47,978 bases of DNA from Acidobacteriaceae bacterium. GTDB lineage: Bacteria > Acidobacteriota > Terriglobia > Terriglobales > Acidobacteriaceae. The DNA lies in NCBI GenBank assembly GCA_025356095.1, contig JANXUR010000069.1:1-47978 (forward strand), written 5' to 3'. Below the pieces are notes generated by a model. That model was not told the origin of the DNA. It saw nothing but the letters and a program-made list of their open reading frames with translations, and did no database searches. Position 1 is the first letter of the stretch. The number at the start of each line of letters is the position of its first letter. Below, one piece after another: positions 24,978-34,152 of this stretch. The translations under genes were made by a program, and so were the position numbers.

Positions 24978-27206
24978 TTACTGGCCGAGCCGAATTCGAT
25001 CCTTAAATGCTGGCACGTCAATCTTCACCCGCTCACCGGTGCGCAACGCCGTCAGTGCGTGTAGCGTCAGCAGTGTCGAACCGATGATGTGGTCAAGCGG
25101 CACCGGCTCCAACTTGCCTTCTGCAAATGACCGCACAAATGCTTCCCACTCGCCGCGATGACCTTTGTCCTGGCCCAGTCGCGCGTGCTCGGTGCGGAGC
25201 TTGCCGCCTTCAGAAAGCTCCAGCGTCCGAAAGTCGTCAATCACCGCCGTCTTGCCAGCGCCGAACACCTCAATACGTTCTTTGCCAAACGCGCGGTCGC
25301 CATTCGCCATGTAGCTCACTACGCCCCGCGAGCCATTGGCAAAGCCAACACTAATCACGACATTGTCATCGCAAAAGCTGCCGTTATCGCCGAGCGTGCG
25401 CGCTTCCACTTCCACCGGTGCGCCGCATACGAAGGTCAAGTAGTCCAGAAAGTGGCATACCTCACCTAACATTCGCCCACCTTCGGATGCATCCTGAGTC
25501 CAATGGTTCGGGGGCAGAAAGCCCGCGTTCACTCGATAGTGCGCGTACATCGGTGCGCGATGCACGTCGCGCCGCATAAACTCGCGCAGCTTCACACTCA
25601 TCGGCGCGTAACGGCGGTTAAAGCCCACCATCAGGCGCAAGGGGGCCGGGTTCGCTAGCAGGTTGGTTACAATGTCGCGCAACTCGTCTTCGGAAAGGCA
25701 AAGCGGTTTTTCGCAAAATACATTCTTGCCCGCCTTAAGCGCGGCAATCACCTGACCTGCATGCAGGCTGTGGCGGGTAGCAATCACCGCCGTATTCACC
25801 GACGGATCAGCTAACAAATCTTCTAGACTCGTCGTGCAGAAACGGAAGCCAAACTTTTCCGCAGCGTGTTTGGCCTTCGCGCCGGATGCGCTACACACTC
25901 CCGCATAGTCCACACCAGATATTTTCTGCATCGCGGGCAGCAGAGTGGTTAGCGCAAATCCGCCTGCTCCAACCAAGCCGACTGAAACTTTCGCACCCGC
26001 CACCGCAGTGCGCACTGGTAACTCCATGCGTGTGCTCGGCGCAAAGTCTGCGCTGCTGTAGGTCAGCAATACACCCAGAAACGAGCCGCCGCTCTTCCCA
26101 GTGATCAGTTCATAAGCGTCCGTGGCCTGCTCCAATGGGAAGCGATGCGAGATCAGGGATGTCACATCTACCTTGCCCGATGCCAGCAAATCGAGGAACG
26201 CATCCATGTTGCGAGTCTCGGTCCAGCGTACAAAGCCCGCAGGATAGTCGCGGCCCTTCTCCTCAAAGTCGGCATCATATCTGCCCGGGCCATACGACCG
26301 CGACACCCGAAAGCTGAGCTCTTTCTTGAAGTACGAATCACGCCGCAGGTTCAAGCCAACCGCTCCGACAGACACCACCGCACCACGGTCCCGCGCCACC
26401 TGTGCGGCTAACTCAACCGGATCGCTCGAAGGTGTTTCTGCAGTGATTAGCACAGCGTCGGCGCCGATGCCGCGCGAAAATTCCCGGCACAATTGAGCCA
26501 AGTCCGCTGACGAAGTGCAAGCGGCATCCGCGCCCATGCGCCGCGCCAGCTTCGCACGCTCTTCACGCGGGTCTATGCCCACCACCACGCAACCATTGGC
26601 GCGAAGAATTTGCACCGTCAACTGCCCGAGTAATCCCAAACCAATCACGGCAACTACATCGCCCAGCTTCACCTCTGCCGTGCGAACCCCGTGCAAGGCC
26701 ACCGCACCCAGCGTAGTGAAGGCCGCTGCCTCAAACGGAACCGGCACTGCATTTCCAGAAGCATTTTCGGACGTCGCTACCGGCACCTTTGCCACCAGCA
26801 GTCGCGGCACCGATACCACCTCCGCGTGGATCGCATAGTTCGCACCGGCGCAAGCCACGCGGTCACCGGGCTGAATTCCGGTCACCTGCTCACCCGTCGC
26901 GATCACCGTGCCCGCACAACTGTAGCCGAGCGCAAGTGGTTGGTCGAGCCGACCGCGCACCGAATGGATCGTCGGCAGCAACCCATCGCGACGAATCTTT
27001 TCCACCACCTGCCGTACCAAGTCGGGCCGGGCTTTGGCTTTACCTGCCAGACTCTTCTCGGCAAACTCGGTCACCGCGCGCTCGGTTCCCGCAGAAACCA
27101 CGCTCGCCACTACCCGCACCAGCACGGAGTTTGGCCCCATGTGCGGCACTGGCACATCGGTCACCGTAATCGCACCACTGCGCGCATCCTGCGAAAGCTG
27201 CTTCAT
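24978..27206 (-). CDS. Two-domain oxidoreductase: zinc-type alcohol dehydrogenase fused to Gfo/Idh/MocA
   Basis: 742 residues from ATG 27206, with GGAGGTG six bases upstream and ATGA overlap with asnB; an in-frame extension to 27362 is unsupported. Residues 1-380 form an MDR-type dehydrogenase (LGYSCAGTV, GDRVACAGANYA, Rossmann VIGLGLLGQ at 187-195). Residues about 407-742 form a Gfo/Idh/MocA oxidoreductase (VGLVGAGGFA at 409-418, CEKP at 498-501, GGRMLGEVCHFLDYL). The catalytic Lys of Gfo/Idh enzymes is that of EKP. This fusion recurs in bacterial polysaccharide clusters next to asnB and glycosyltransferases. Its reaction is not established; a nucleotide-sugar or lipid-linked-sugar redox step is the likely role. 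Confidence 0.88.
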   Translation of the reverse strand: MKQLSQDARSGAITVTDVPVPHMGPNSVLVRVVASVVSAGTERAVTEFAEKSLAGKAKARPDLVRQVVEKIRRDGLLPTIHSVRGRLDQPLALGYSCAGTVIATGEQVTGIQPGDRVACAGANYAIHAEVVSVPRLLVAKVPVATSENASGNAVPVPFEAAAFTTLGAVALHGVRTAEVKLGDVVAVIGLGLLGQLTVQILRANGCVVVGIDPREERAKLARRMGADAACTSSADLAQLCREFSRGIGADAVLITAETPSSDPVELAAQVARDRGAVVSVGAVGLNLRRDSYFKKELSFRVSRSYGPGRYDADFEEKGRDYPAGFVRWTETRNMDAFLDLLASGKVDVTSLISHRFPLEQATDAYELITGKSGGSFLGVLLTYSSADFAPSTRMELPVRTAVAGAKVSVGLVGAGGFALTTLLPAMQKISGVDYAGVCSASGAKAKHAAEKFGFRFCTTSLEDLLADPSVNTAVIATRHSLHAGQVIAALKAGKNVFCEKPLCLSEDELRDIVTNLLANPAPLRLMVGFNRRYAPMSVKLREFMRRDVHRAPMYAHYRVNAGFLPPNHWTQDASEGGRMLGEVCHFLDYLTFVCGAPVEVEARTLGDNGSFCDDNVVISVGFANGSRGVVSYMANGDRAFGKERIEVFGAGKTAVIDDFRTLELSEGGKLRTEHARLGQDKGHRGEWEAFVRSFAEGKLEPVPLDHIIGSTLLTLHALTALRTGERVKIDVPAFKDRIRLGQ

Positions 27207-29260
27207 GCTGGCACCTCCGCAGGCACGATCGAGGAAGCACACGTACGCGTAGCGGCCGCAATGGCAGCGTTGTTTCTTTCGCGCCAGCCACCGGCACCAT
27301 TGTCCAGGAACATCTGCATCCACAACTCCAGCGTCAAAAATTGCCAAATCTGCATAGACCAATCTTGCCGTCCACTGCGATGCTCTTCCACATATCGCCG
27401 CACTACGTCGGGCCGCAACAGCCCCCGTGCGCGAATCCGCGCTTCCGACAACAGATCATCCACCATGGGGCGCATCTCATGCGCCAACCAATAATCTACC
27501 GGAGCGAAGAAGCCCGCCTTGGGCTGACGCAGCACTTCCTCAGGTAACGCATCCTTCATCGCGCGGCGCAAAATGTGCTTGGTCTCCGGACTCAGCAAGC
27601 CTTTTAACTTGAGTGACGGCGGCACTTCGCTGGCCACAAACTGCGCCAGTTCGTGATCCAAGAACGGCACCCGCACTTCCACAGACGACGCCATACTCAT
27701 CTTGTCGTTATACGTCAGGTTCAGGCTGGTCATGAAGATTTTCGTATCCAGATACAGCATCTGATTCAGAAAGTCTGCGCCGTTCACGCGCGAAAAACGC
27801 TCGCGATGCTGAATCGCCGGGTCGAAACCCTCTACCTGCGCCATCATCGCTGGCTCGTACAGTTCGCGCTTTTGCGCCGCGTCTAGATAAGTGGCGTTCT
27901 GGATGAACTGCTCTTGTGGAGGCAACGATCCGCTGCGCGCCATCTTCTTTGCTAACCGCACCGGGCCTTTGAGCGCGGTGCCGCGCATGCCCGGTAGCGC
28001 CAGTATGGCAGGCTCCAGTACACGGCGCGCAAACCCCGGTATCTGCTGATACACCCCGGCCCAGCGCTGGGCTACATGCTTGCGATAGCCCGCGAAGAGC
28101 TCGTCGCCACCGACACCACTCAGCAAAACCGTCGCATCTTTTGTGGCTTCTTTACAAACCAGATATGCGGTAATTGCCGCCGGATCGGCGACTGGCTCAT
28201 CCATGTGCCAAATCAGTTTCGGCAGCAACTCGGCCACATTAGGATCCACCTCGATCCGATGATGCCGGCACCCAAAGTGCGCCGCCACGCGGCCCGCCAC
28301 ATCCGGGTCGTCCAGCGTGCTTTCGCCCACGCGATACTTCGCCGGGAACGTGATCGTGTAAGTCCGTACCGGCTGCTCGGCTACTTCTGCCATCATCGCC
28401 ACAATGCTACTGGAGTCCAAACCCGCGCTCAGGAACGCGCCGAGCGGCACATCACTGATCATCTGCTCCCGCACGCTGTTGCGAAAACGCTCGCGCACCT
28501 CCGCCACTAAGTCGTCCTGGGTGCGCGATGAAGTATGGCACGAATAAGTATGGTGCGACGGCGGAAATTGCAGGTCCCAATACTGCTCGATCTTCAACTC
28601 GCCGCGGCAAAAGGTCGCGTAGTGCCCTGCGGGCAGCTTCCAAATGTCGCGAAACATAGTGAGCGGGTCCGGCACCCAGAGAAACGTCAAAAACTGCTGC
28701 AGCGCCTCCCTGTCCATCTGCGCCGTAACGCCCGGCACTTCCAGCAGCGACTTAACCTCTGACGCAAATGCCAGCCGCCCGCCCTGCTGTGTGTAATACA
28801 GTGGCTTGATGCCAAAGTGATCGCGCGCCAGCAGCAGCAGCGGCTCGCTTCCGTGGATTGCTTCGCGCAGATCGTAGATTGCCAGCGCAAACATTCCCCG
28901 CAAGCGCCGCAGAAAGCTCACACCCTCTTGCTCGTATAGATGCACCACCACTTCCGTATCCGTCTGCGAGTGAAAGCGATGCCCCTTGGCCGTCAACTCT
29001 TCGCGCAACTCAGCGAAGTTATAGATTTCCCCATTCAACGCAATCCAGACGGTGCCATCGCCGTTGCTCATCGGCATGTGGCCTGCGGCAGAAAGGTCTA
29101 GAATCGCCAACCTGCGGCTGCCCAGTCCGCAATAACCGCCACCGGGCAACAGTTTCTGCCAGACGCCCGAATCGTCAGGACCGCGATGCGCCTGTACCTG
29201 CGTCATCCGCATCAGCGTTTCCGCGTCGCCCCAATTGGCTAGGCCGCAAATACCGCACAT
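27203..29260 (-). CDS. asnB: Asparagine synthase (glutamine-hydrolysing)-like amidotransferase
   Basis: 685 residues. The N-terminal class II glutaminase domain begins with the catalytic Cys2 (MCGICGLANW) and includes HRGPDDSG and the FHSQTDTEVVVHLYE region. The synthetase domain has the ATP pyrophosphatase loop SAGLDSSSIVAMMAE, LSGVGGDELFAGY, and NDKMSMASSVEVRVPFLDHEL. The ATG has GGAGG seven bases upstream and directly follows the GT2 stop. In polysaccharide loci such AsnB homologues are often thought to amidate uronic acids or amino-sugar derivatives rather than make free asparagine. The uronate-related context here fits, but plain asparagine synthesis is possible. Confidence 0.92.
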   Translation of the reverse strand: MCGICGLANWGDAETLMRMTQVQAHRGPDDSGVWQKLLPGGGYCGLGSRRLAILDLSAAGHMPMSNGDGTVWIALNGEIYNFAELREELTAKGHRFHSQTDTEVVVHLYEQEGVSFLRRLRGMFALAIYDLREAIHGSEPLLLLARDHFGIKPLYYTQQGGRLAFASEVKSLLEVPGVTAQMDREALQQFLTFLWVPDPLTMFRDIWKLPAGHYATFCRGELKIEQYWDLQFPPSHHTYSCHTSSRTQDDLVAEVRERFRNSVREQMISDVPLGAFLSAGLDSSSIVAMMAEVAEQPVRTYTITFPAKYRVGESTLDDPDVAGRVAAHFGCRHHRIEVDPNVAELLPKLIWHMDEPVADPAAITAYLVCKEATKDATVLLSGVGGDELFAGYRKHVAQRWAGVYQQIPGFARRVLEPAILALPGMRGTALKGPVRLAKKMARSGSLPPQEQFIQNATYLDAAQKRELYEPAMMAQVEGFDPAIQHRERFSRVNGADFLNQMLYLDTKIFMTSLNLTYNDKMSMASSVEVRVPFLDHELAQFVASEVPPSLKLKGLLSPETKHILRRAMKDALPEEVLRQPKAGFFAPVDYWLAHEMRPMVDDLLSEARIRARGLLRPDVVRRYVEEHRSGRQDWSMQIWQFLTLELWMQMFLDNGAGGWRERNNAAIAAATRTCASSIVPAEVPA

Positions 29261-30241
29261 CTAGTGGCCTCCGTTCTGAGTTGCGTCTTGCGAGGCTCGC
29301 GTCCGCAGTTCGTAGATCTTCGCTTTGGTGTGGAACATCTGGATACCCTGAAAGGCGCAGTACAAAAGCCCCGGCACCCCATCTAAAATGCCGAGCCGGA
29401 AGATGTAGCGGTACAGAAACAGCAGCAGCGGCGAACCCGGCAGGCGAAAAAACCGCGTCTTGAGCCAGCGCCGCCGCTGCGCCTGGGTGCCAAACAATTT
29501 CGCCGGAATCGCATCTTTGCCAGAATCCGCCCCCGCGAGCACACGCGACTCCCAATTGGAGTACTCATCGTGCTTCAAGATATAGCGCGAGAGGTCGTTG
29601 TAGTTATGGTGAAGCAGCTTGTGCTTCAGCCGCATCGTCGGCCCCTCCACCCGCACATGCTCGTGGATTTCAATATCCGCCATGGAAGCATTCTGGTCGG
29701 CAAGCCTGCATTCATAGCGGCCGCAAGTCCGGCGGAACAAGCTCAACTTTTCGAAGCTGCTGTCGCCCCATTGCAGTGCCTGGCCCACGAACCACATCCT
29801 CAGGCCGACGTAGTACCCGTTCACTTCGTTTCCGGTCACATTCGCTCTTTGCACAGCCGACCTGATCTCTGACGCTAGTTCCGGCGTCACCACTTCATCG
29901 GCATCCAGCAGAAAGAGCCATTCGTTTACCAGTGGCAGTGTGTCCATGGCCCACTGACGCTTCTTGGGCCAACCCCCGGCATAGTGGAACTGAACCACCC
30001 TGCATCCATGCGCTTCGGCGATCTCGACCGTACCGTCGGCACTCTGCGAGTCCACCACCACCACTTCACCGAACTCCTTCAACGCTGCCAGGCAGCGCGG
30101 CAAGTTTGCCGCCTCATTCCTTACCGCTAAAATCACAGTCACCGGAATCCTCGCGACCGCAGCGTGAGGCGCATCGGACAATTGGGGTGCTGGCGGAATG
30201 GAGACTGGCTGGGTCACGGAGTCGGGGGTCGAACCTCTCAA
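29261..30241 (-). CDS. GT2 glycosyltransferase (WaaE/KdtX-like)
   Basis: About 326 residues. The start is uncertain: TTG 30241 is the longest and GTG 30217 is an alternative, neither with a good ribosome-binding site. GT-A fold: VTVILAVRNEAANLPRCL, then VVVVDSQSADGT, then LLDADEVV as the DxD metal site, and RLKHKLLHHNYNDLSRY, a pattern typical of the WaaE-type branch (beta-1,4-glucosyl or heptosyl transferases of LPS cores). The C-terminal RFFRLPGSPLLLFLYRYIFR segment is amphipathic and may bind the membrane. It lies immediately before asnB (stop 29261, next start 29260). Confidence 0.88.
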   Translation of the reverse strand: MRGSTPDSVTQPVSIPPAPQLSDAPHAAVARIPVTVILAVRNEAANLPRCLAALKEFGEVVVVDSQSADGTVEIAEAHGCRVVQFHYAGGWPKKRQWAMDTLPLVNEWLFLLDADEVVTPELASEIRSAVQRANVTGNEVNGYYVGLRMWFVGQALQWGDSSFEKLSLFRRTCGRYECRLADQNASMADIEIHEHVRVEGPTMRLKHKLLHHNYNDLSRYILKHDEYSNWESRVLAGADSGKDAIPAKLFGTQAQRRRWLKTRFFRLPGSPLLLFLYRYIFRLGILDGVPGLLYCAFQGIQMFHTKAKIYELRTRASQDATQNGGH

Positions 30242-30267
30242 AACCTAGTGTTATCTGTAACTTGGCT

Positions 30268-30290
30268 CCTTGCCGAGGACGCGGGCAAGG
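30268..30290 (-). promoter_or_regulatory. Leader hairpin before the GT2 gene
   Basis: CCTTGCC (30268-30274) and GGCAAGG (30284-30290) can form a 7-bp stem with a 9-base loop in the 112-base gap before the GT2 start. No T-tract follows in either direction, so it is not a normal terminator. It may be a processing or pause site within the operon. Confidence 0.3.
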
Positions 30291-30353
30291 TTCCCATTCT
30301 CTTCACAGGATACAACAATGGGGTGACTGGGCTGTTACAAGCATGGCTCCCCG

Positions 30354-31547
30354 CTAGCTGCGTGGCTTGTTGACCAATTCCGTGGCAATTGCCAGCAACT
30401 CGTCCACGTGCCGTGTCCATGAAAAATCCTGCGCCCGCCGCAGTCCGGCTGCGCTCAATTCCTGCGCCAAGTCCAAAAAACTCGCTACCTCTGCCACCCG
30501 ATCCGCCATGCCCTCTGGCGAAAATCGCCCAAAGATGCGCGCATGAGGGCAAACCTCACGATGCACGGGCAGGTCAGACGCCACCACGGGCAATCCACAA
30601 GCCATCCCCTCGAGCAAGGGATGGGCGAAGGTCTCGGCATAGGCGGCGGTCACGTAGATATTGCTGGCCTGATACAGGTGGTGCAAGCTCTCGTACGGCA
30701 CCGCACCCAACTCCACCACTTCATCGCGGATGCCAAGTTGCTCCACCAGCGCCGCTGCTTCCGCACTGCGATAGCTGCCGGGGTTGGCATCGTCGCGCAG
30801 CTTGCAGGTGAGTAGCAACCGGAGAGGCCGCCCTTCCAGCCGCTGTCGAATCAACGGCACCGCCCGCAACAGGGTTTCGACGTTGCGATAGTAGTTATAG
30901 TGGCTCACCATCAGAAGGCGCAACGCGCCGGGAGCTTCTTCGAGTTGCTTTCGCACAATGGCGGAGAGCGGCTTGCTGCCTGCCCCCCCATCGCCAAAGA
31001 AGACCGCCGGGTCAAAACCATGATGCACCGCGCGCACATCACAGCGGCGTGGGGAGCCAGCCCACCGCTGCAACTCACCCGCAAACCACTGGCTTGGAGC
31101 TACCGTGCAGTCTGCCCAACCCACCGACCGCCGCACCATTTCGCCTTTCAACTTGGTGTCGAGCCACAACGCATTGTGCCCCCGTCGCCGCACGTCGCGA
31201 TAGAAGTCAGCCGACATATACAGGGCATTGCCGCACAGCAGAATCTGCGGCACCGGCGACCGCCTCACCGCGACGTTGCCCGCCGAGATCAGGAGGTCGG
31301 CACCCACCCGCCGCGCCAACTCTGGCACTGCACGCTGCGTCTGGAGGAACCGTCCCGGGGCACCACCCGCGGCATCTGGTACCGCAATCACATCCACGTT
31401 GGGGAATCCGCCGATACCTTCGGCAAAGTCGCCCCGCATGAGCACGGTGACCGCGACACCCCGCGCTGAAAGCTTGGGCAAAACATTCTTGAGGTAAGTA
31501 AGGCCACTGCCCGCACTCGCCGCCAGCGATTCAATCAGGATTCGCAT
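30354..31547 (-). CDS. GT4 glycosyltransferase
   Basis: 397 residues from ATG 31547 (RILIESLAASAGSGLTYL), which overlaps the stop of the O-antigen ligase-like gene as TAATG; a longer in-frame start at 31694 would lie within that gene. GT-B fold: the N-terminal glycine loop is SAGSGLTYLKNVLP; the C-terminal nucleotide-binding half shows VSHYNYYRNVETLLRAVP, the EX7E pair in AETFAHPLLEGMACG, and GLPVVASDLPVHRE. A retaining transferase is expected. Donor is unknown. Confidence 0.9.
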   Translation of the reverse strand: MRILIESLAASAGSGLTYLKNVLPKLSARGVAVTVLMRGDFAEGIGGFPNVDVIAVPDAAGGAPGRFLQTQRAVPELARRVGADLLISAGNVAVRRSPVPQILLCGNALYMSADFYRDVRRRGHNALWLDTKLKGEMVRRSVGWADCTVAPSQWFAGELQRWAGSPRRCDVRAVHHGFDPAVFFGDGGAGSKPLSAIVRKQLEEAPGALRLLMVSHYNYYRNVETLLRAVPLIRQRLEGRPLRLLLTCKLRDDANPGSYRSAEAAALVEQLGIRDEVVELGAVPYESLHHLYQASNIYVTAAYAETFAHPLLEGMACGLPVVASDLPVHREVCPHARIFGRFSPEGMADRVAEVASFLDLAQELSAAGLRRAQDFSWTRHVDELLAIATELVNKPRS

Positions 31548-32941
31548 TAGCGTCTGTTCGCAGCAAAGGCGGCGGGAGGCTGCGCCCTCGCCTGCGGCTC
31601 CACCATGAAAAATCGCGAAGGCACCAGATCCATTAGCAGAAAGGCAAAAGTCCAGAACACAATCGAGAGATAGTAGCCGACGGCCAGCAGCCAATCTTCA
31701 AATACGGCATTCAACAACGCTGCAGTCAGCACGGCGGTAATCGGCACGATGGCATGGTAGGCATTACCGGTTCTGCGCATCCACAGGTAAGCACGCGTCA
31801 TTCGACTGACGAGCATTGCCATCAACGCGATAAACGGCAGGCACCCGAGTAGGCCCAACCACGCCACCATGGAAAGATAACTGCTCCCGTGCTCCATCTC
31901 CTCCGAGCGGCTAAAAGTGGCAATCCCGCTTTTCGTAAATCCGGCGTTCTCCACCGAGGTGCCGAAGCCGCTGCCCAAAAACGGCCGCTTCTCAATAATC
32001 GCGACGGTCTGGTTCCACACCGAGCGCCGCGACTGCAACAGATCACGCTCGCCACTCTGCTTATAAACCACACCGGTCACCACATCTTCCACGCGGCCCG
32101 GACTGAAAAGCTCCACCGTGGCTACTATCAGAAACAAAGCAATAAAACCGTTGGCCAGCAGGCGATGGCGACGTAAGGCCCACAGCAGCAACGTGCTGGC
32201 CACCAGCAAGGACGCGATGCTCGCCCGCGACCCGCTTTGGAAGACGTAATACCCCGCCAGTAAAAGGCTGGCGGTACGCCGCCACTGCACCTCAGGACGA
32301 GCCGCAGGTGTCAGTGTGCTCCATAGAATTACGGGAAACAGCACTACAGACATTACCGCACCTAACGAATTGGGGTTGCCGAAGAAGGCCCGCCCAAGCA
32401 CGAAGGATTGCACCGCCGTGAACCACACCAAACCTTCACATACCAGCGCAAACCGATGCATGAATAGTTGTTCTCCGCTGCGGAACGAGATCCGCAGCCC
32501 CACACTGCAATACAGAAAAAGCATGGCCAAGCTGGCAGCCTTGGGCCCGGCCAAGCTCGAATTCACTGAGTCATAAACCGAAGCACCGGCCATAATCACC
32601 GCGAGCGCTGCTGAAAAATGAAAGACCTCAAATTTCATCCATCCCCGGCGCACCGCCAAAATCACGCCAAAGACCGCGGCAGCCGCCAGCACCACCCAGC
32701 GGCCCACTGTACCCGCCGATTGAAAGGGGACAAAAGTGCCCGCCCACAGAAATGAAATCAGCACAGCGGCATAGATCCGGCTTTCATAGCGCAGCAGCAG
32801 AAGGCCCAGAATCACCACGCCCGCGATACCGCCCAGCAATGCCGGCTGCGCCGCGAGGTCTGGGTTAGTCACCAGCGCGAACGCAACCAGCAACAATAGA
32901 GCGCCGATGATCCATGGCAGTGCAGACTTCATTGCGCTCAC
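31547..32941 (-). CDS. O-antigen ligase/polymerase family membrane protein (Wzy-like, copy 2)
   Basis: 464 residues if started at GTG 32941, or 461 from ATG 32932. About ten to twelve transmembrane helices occur, with the large periplasmic loop typical of the Wzy_C/O-antigen ligase family between about residues 290 and 350 (SRRSVWNQTVAIIEKRP, LGSGFGTS, MEHGSSYLSM). Arg residues flanking this loop are typical of Wzy and WaaL enzymes. It would polymerise flipped repeat units or ligate glycan to an acceptor at the periplasmic face. It overlaps the next GT4 gene by TAATG. A second member lies at 41325, so the two may have different roles (polymerase and ligase). Confidence 0.85.
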   Translation of the reverse strand: MSAMKSALPWIIGALLLLVAFALVTNPDLAAQPALLGGIAGVVILGLLLLRYESRIYAAVLISFLWAGTFVPFQSAGTVGRWVVLAAAAVFGVILAVRRGWMKFEVFHFSAALAVIMAGASVYDSVNSSLAGPKAASLAMLFLYCSVGLRISFRSGEQLFMHRFALVCEGLVWFTAVQSFVLGRAFFGNPNSLGAVMSVVLFPVILWSTLTPAARPEVQWRRTASLLLAGYYVFQSGSRASIASLLVASTLLLWALRRHRLLANGFIALFLIVATVELFSPGRVEDVVTGVVYKQSGERDLLQSRRSVWNQTVAIIEKRPFLGSGFGTSVENAGFTKSGIATFSRSEEMEHGSSYLSMVAWLGLLGCLPFIALMAMLVSRMTRAYLWMRRTGNAYHAIVPITAVLTAALLNAVFEDWLLAVGYYLSIVFWTFAFLLMDLVPSRFFMVEPQARAQPPAAFAANRR

Positions 32942-32982
32942 TTTCGGCCACCGCCGACTCGCGCGGTGTACCGCTGAAAGAT

Positions 32983-34152
32983 TTAACTACCTTGGTGAAA
33001 TGAATGGGCGAACTTGCAGGCGAGCCGCTCCACGCCTGCCGCCCATGCAGCGGGTGAATATCGCTGGATATGCCGGGCGGCGCACTCCCCCACTTCCCGA
33101 CTTATCTGCGGATCCAAAATCAACTTCTCCATAGTAAACCGGAGTCCAACTTCGTCATGCGGTGCCATGGCCCATCCTGTGCGCCCACTTGCGGCTTCAA
33201 GAATCAAGTCTGCTCTACAGCCCGCCACCTGAGAGACGATTGCCGGGGTACTGCACGCCATCGCCTCATTCACCACCAGCCCCCATGGATCGCTCCACGT
33301 GGGCAAGATCAACGCTTCCGCGAGCGCGTAGTAGGCGGGCAAATCCTCCTGCTGGGCAAAGCCTTTCCAAACGATGTTGCCACCAGCTACCTTGGCCACC
33401 GCCTGCTGCAGCTCGACCCTCTGCGGCCCGTCCCCAGCAAAAACCAACCCAACCCGCTCGCGCAGTGCCTTGGGGAGCGCCGCATAGGCGTTCACCAGTT
33501 CAAAAATGCCTTTTTCTCGCACCAACCGGCCTACGTAAAGAAAATAGCGGGCGGGCAATCCTAGCCTCTGCCGCAACTGAGCCTCTGGCGCGCGGAGCGC
33601 CTCAGCCGCCAGCGCCGCGAAGCGCTCATTGTCCACCGCATTCGGCGCCGTTTCCACCTGCGCCTTCGCAACGCCATAAGACTGCAAGTATTCGCTGGCG
33701 GACGTACCCGGCACCAGGAATCCCTGACACTGGCGAACAAAGCGCCGCTTAAGCCACTCGCGTAGGCGGCCCCCGGCGCGCTGGTCACCCAGATTGCTCT
33801 CGCTCCACAGCACAAATGGCACATGGGCGCGCCTAGCCCAACGCTGCGCCTGCCACATTGCCGGATAGTTGTATCCGCCCGCCAGAATTACATCGGGACG
33901 CGCCCGCTCCAGCGCGCTTTCGACTCCTCGGTTGAGCAGCAACATAGTGCCCCCGACGCGCTTGCGCCAACTCGCCAATATTTCAAACGAAAAGCGAATG
34001 CGCTCGCTTTCCACCCGCCATTGCCGCTGAGTAACGTCGTTTTCCGCCAAAAAAATCACATGCGGCTCGACCATGCCGCGCTCGGCCAGCGCATTAAACA
34101 CTGGGATGCGGTAGGGCGCGACGATCTCGGTGATGATAGTCAGCCGCGTCAT
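32983..34152 (-). CDS. GT4 glycosyltransferase
   Basis: 389 residues from ATG 34152 (AAAGG just upstream; ATGA overlap with the preceding GT gene). GT-B fold: ITEIVAPYRIPVFNAL at the N-terminus, LVPGTSASEYLQSYGV and PNAVDNERF in the middle, LYVGRLVREKG at the start of the nucleotide-binding half, and LPTWSDPWGLVVNEAMA, where the first acid of the usual EX7E pair is Asp. Three GT4 genes in a row here suggest sequential additions to one repeat unit. Specificity cannot be read from sequence. Confidence 0.9.
   Translation of the reverse strand: MTRLTIITEIVAPYRIPVFNALAERGMVEPHVIFLAENDVTQRQWRVESERIRFSFEILASWRKRVGGTMLLLNRGVESALERARPDVILAGGYNYPAMWQAQRWARRAHVPFVLWSESNLGDQRAGGRLREWLKRRFVRQCQGFLVPGTSASEYLQSYGVAKAQVETAPNAVDNERFAALAAEALRAPEAQLRQRLGLPARYFLYVGRLVREKGIFELVNAYAALPKALRERVGLVFAGDGPQRVELQQAVAKVAGGNIVWKGFAQQEDLPAYYALAEALILPTWSDPWGLVVNEAMACSTPAIVSQVAGCRADLILEAASGRTGWAMAPHDEVGLRFTMEKLILDPQISREVGECAARHIQRYSPAAWAAGVERLACKFAHSFHQGS

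Noticed and set aside
30200-30260. tRNA T-arm-like GAGGTTCGACCCC on the minus strand
   Set aside because: No acceptor, D or anticodon arm of suitable spacing could be folded around it. It is part of the GT2 N-terminal codons.
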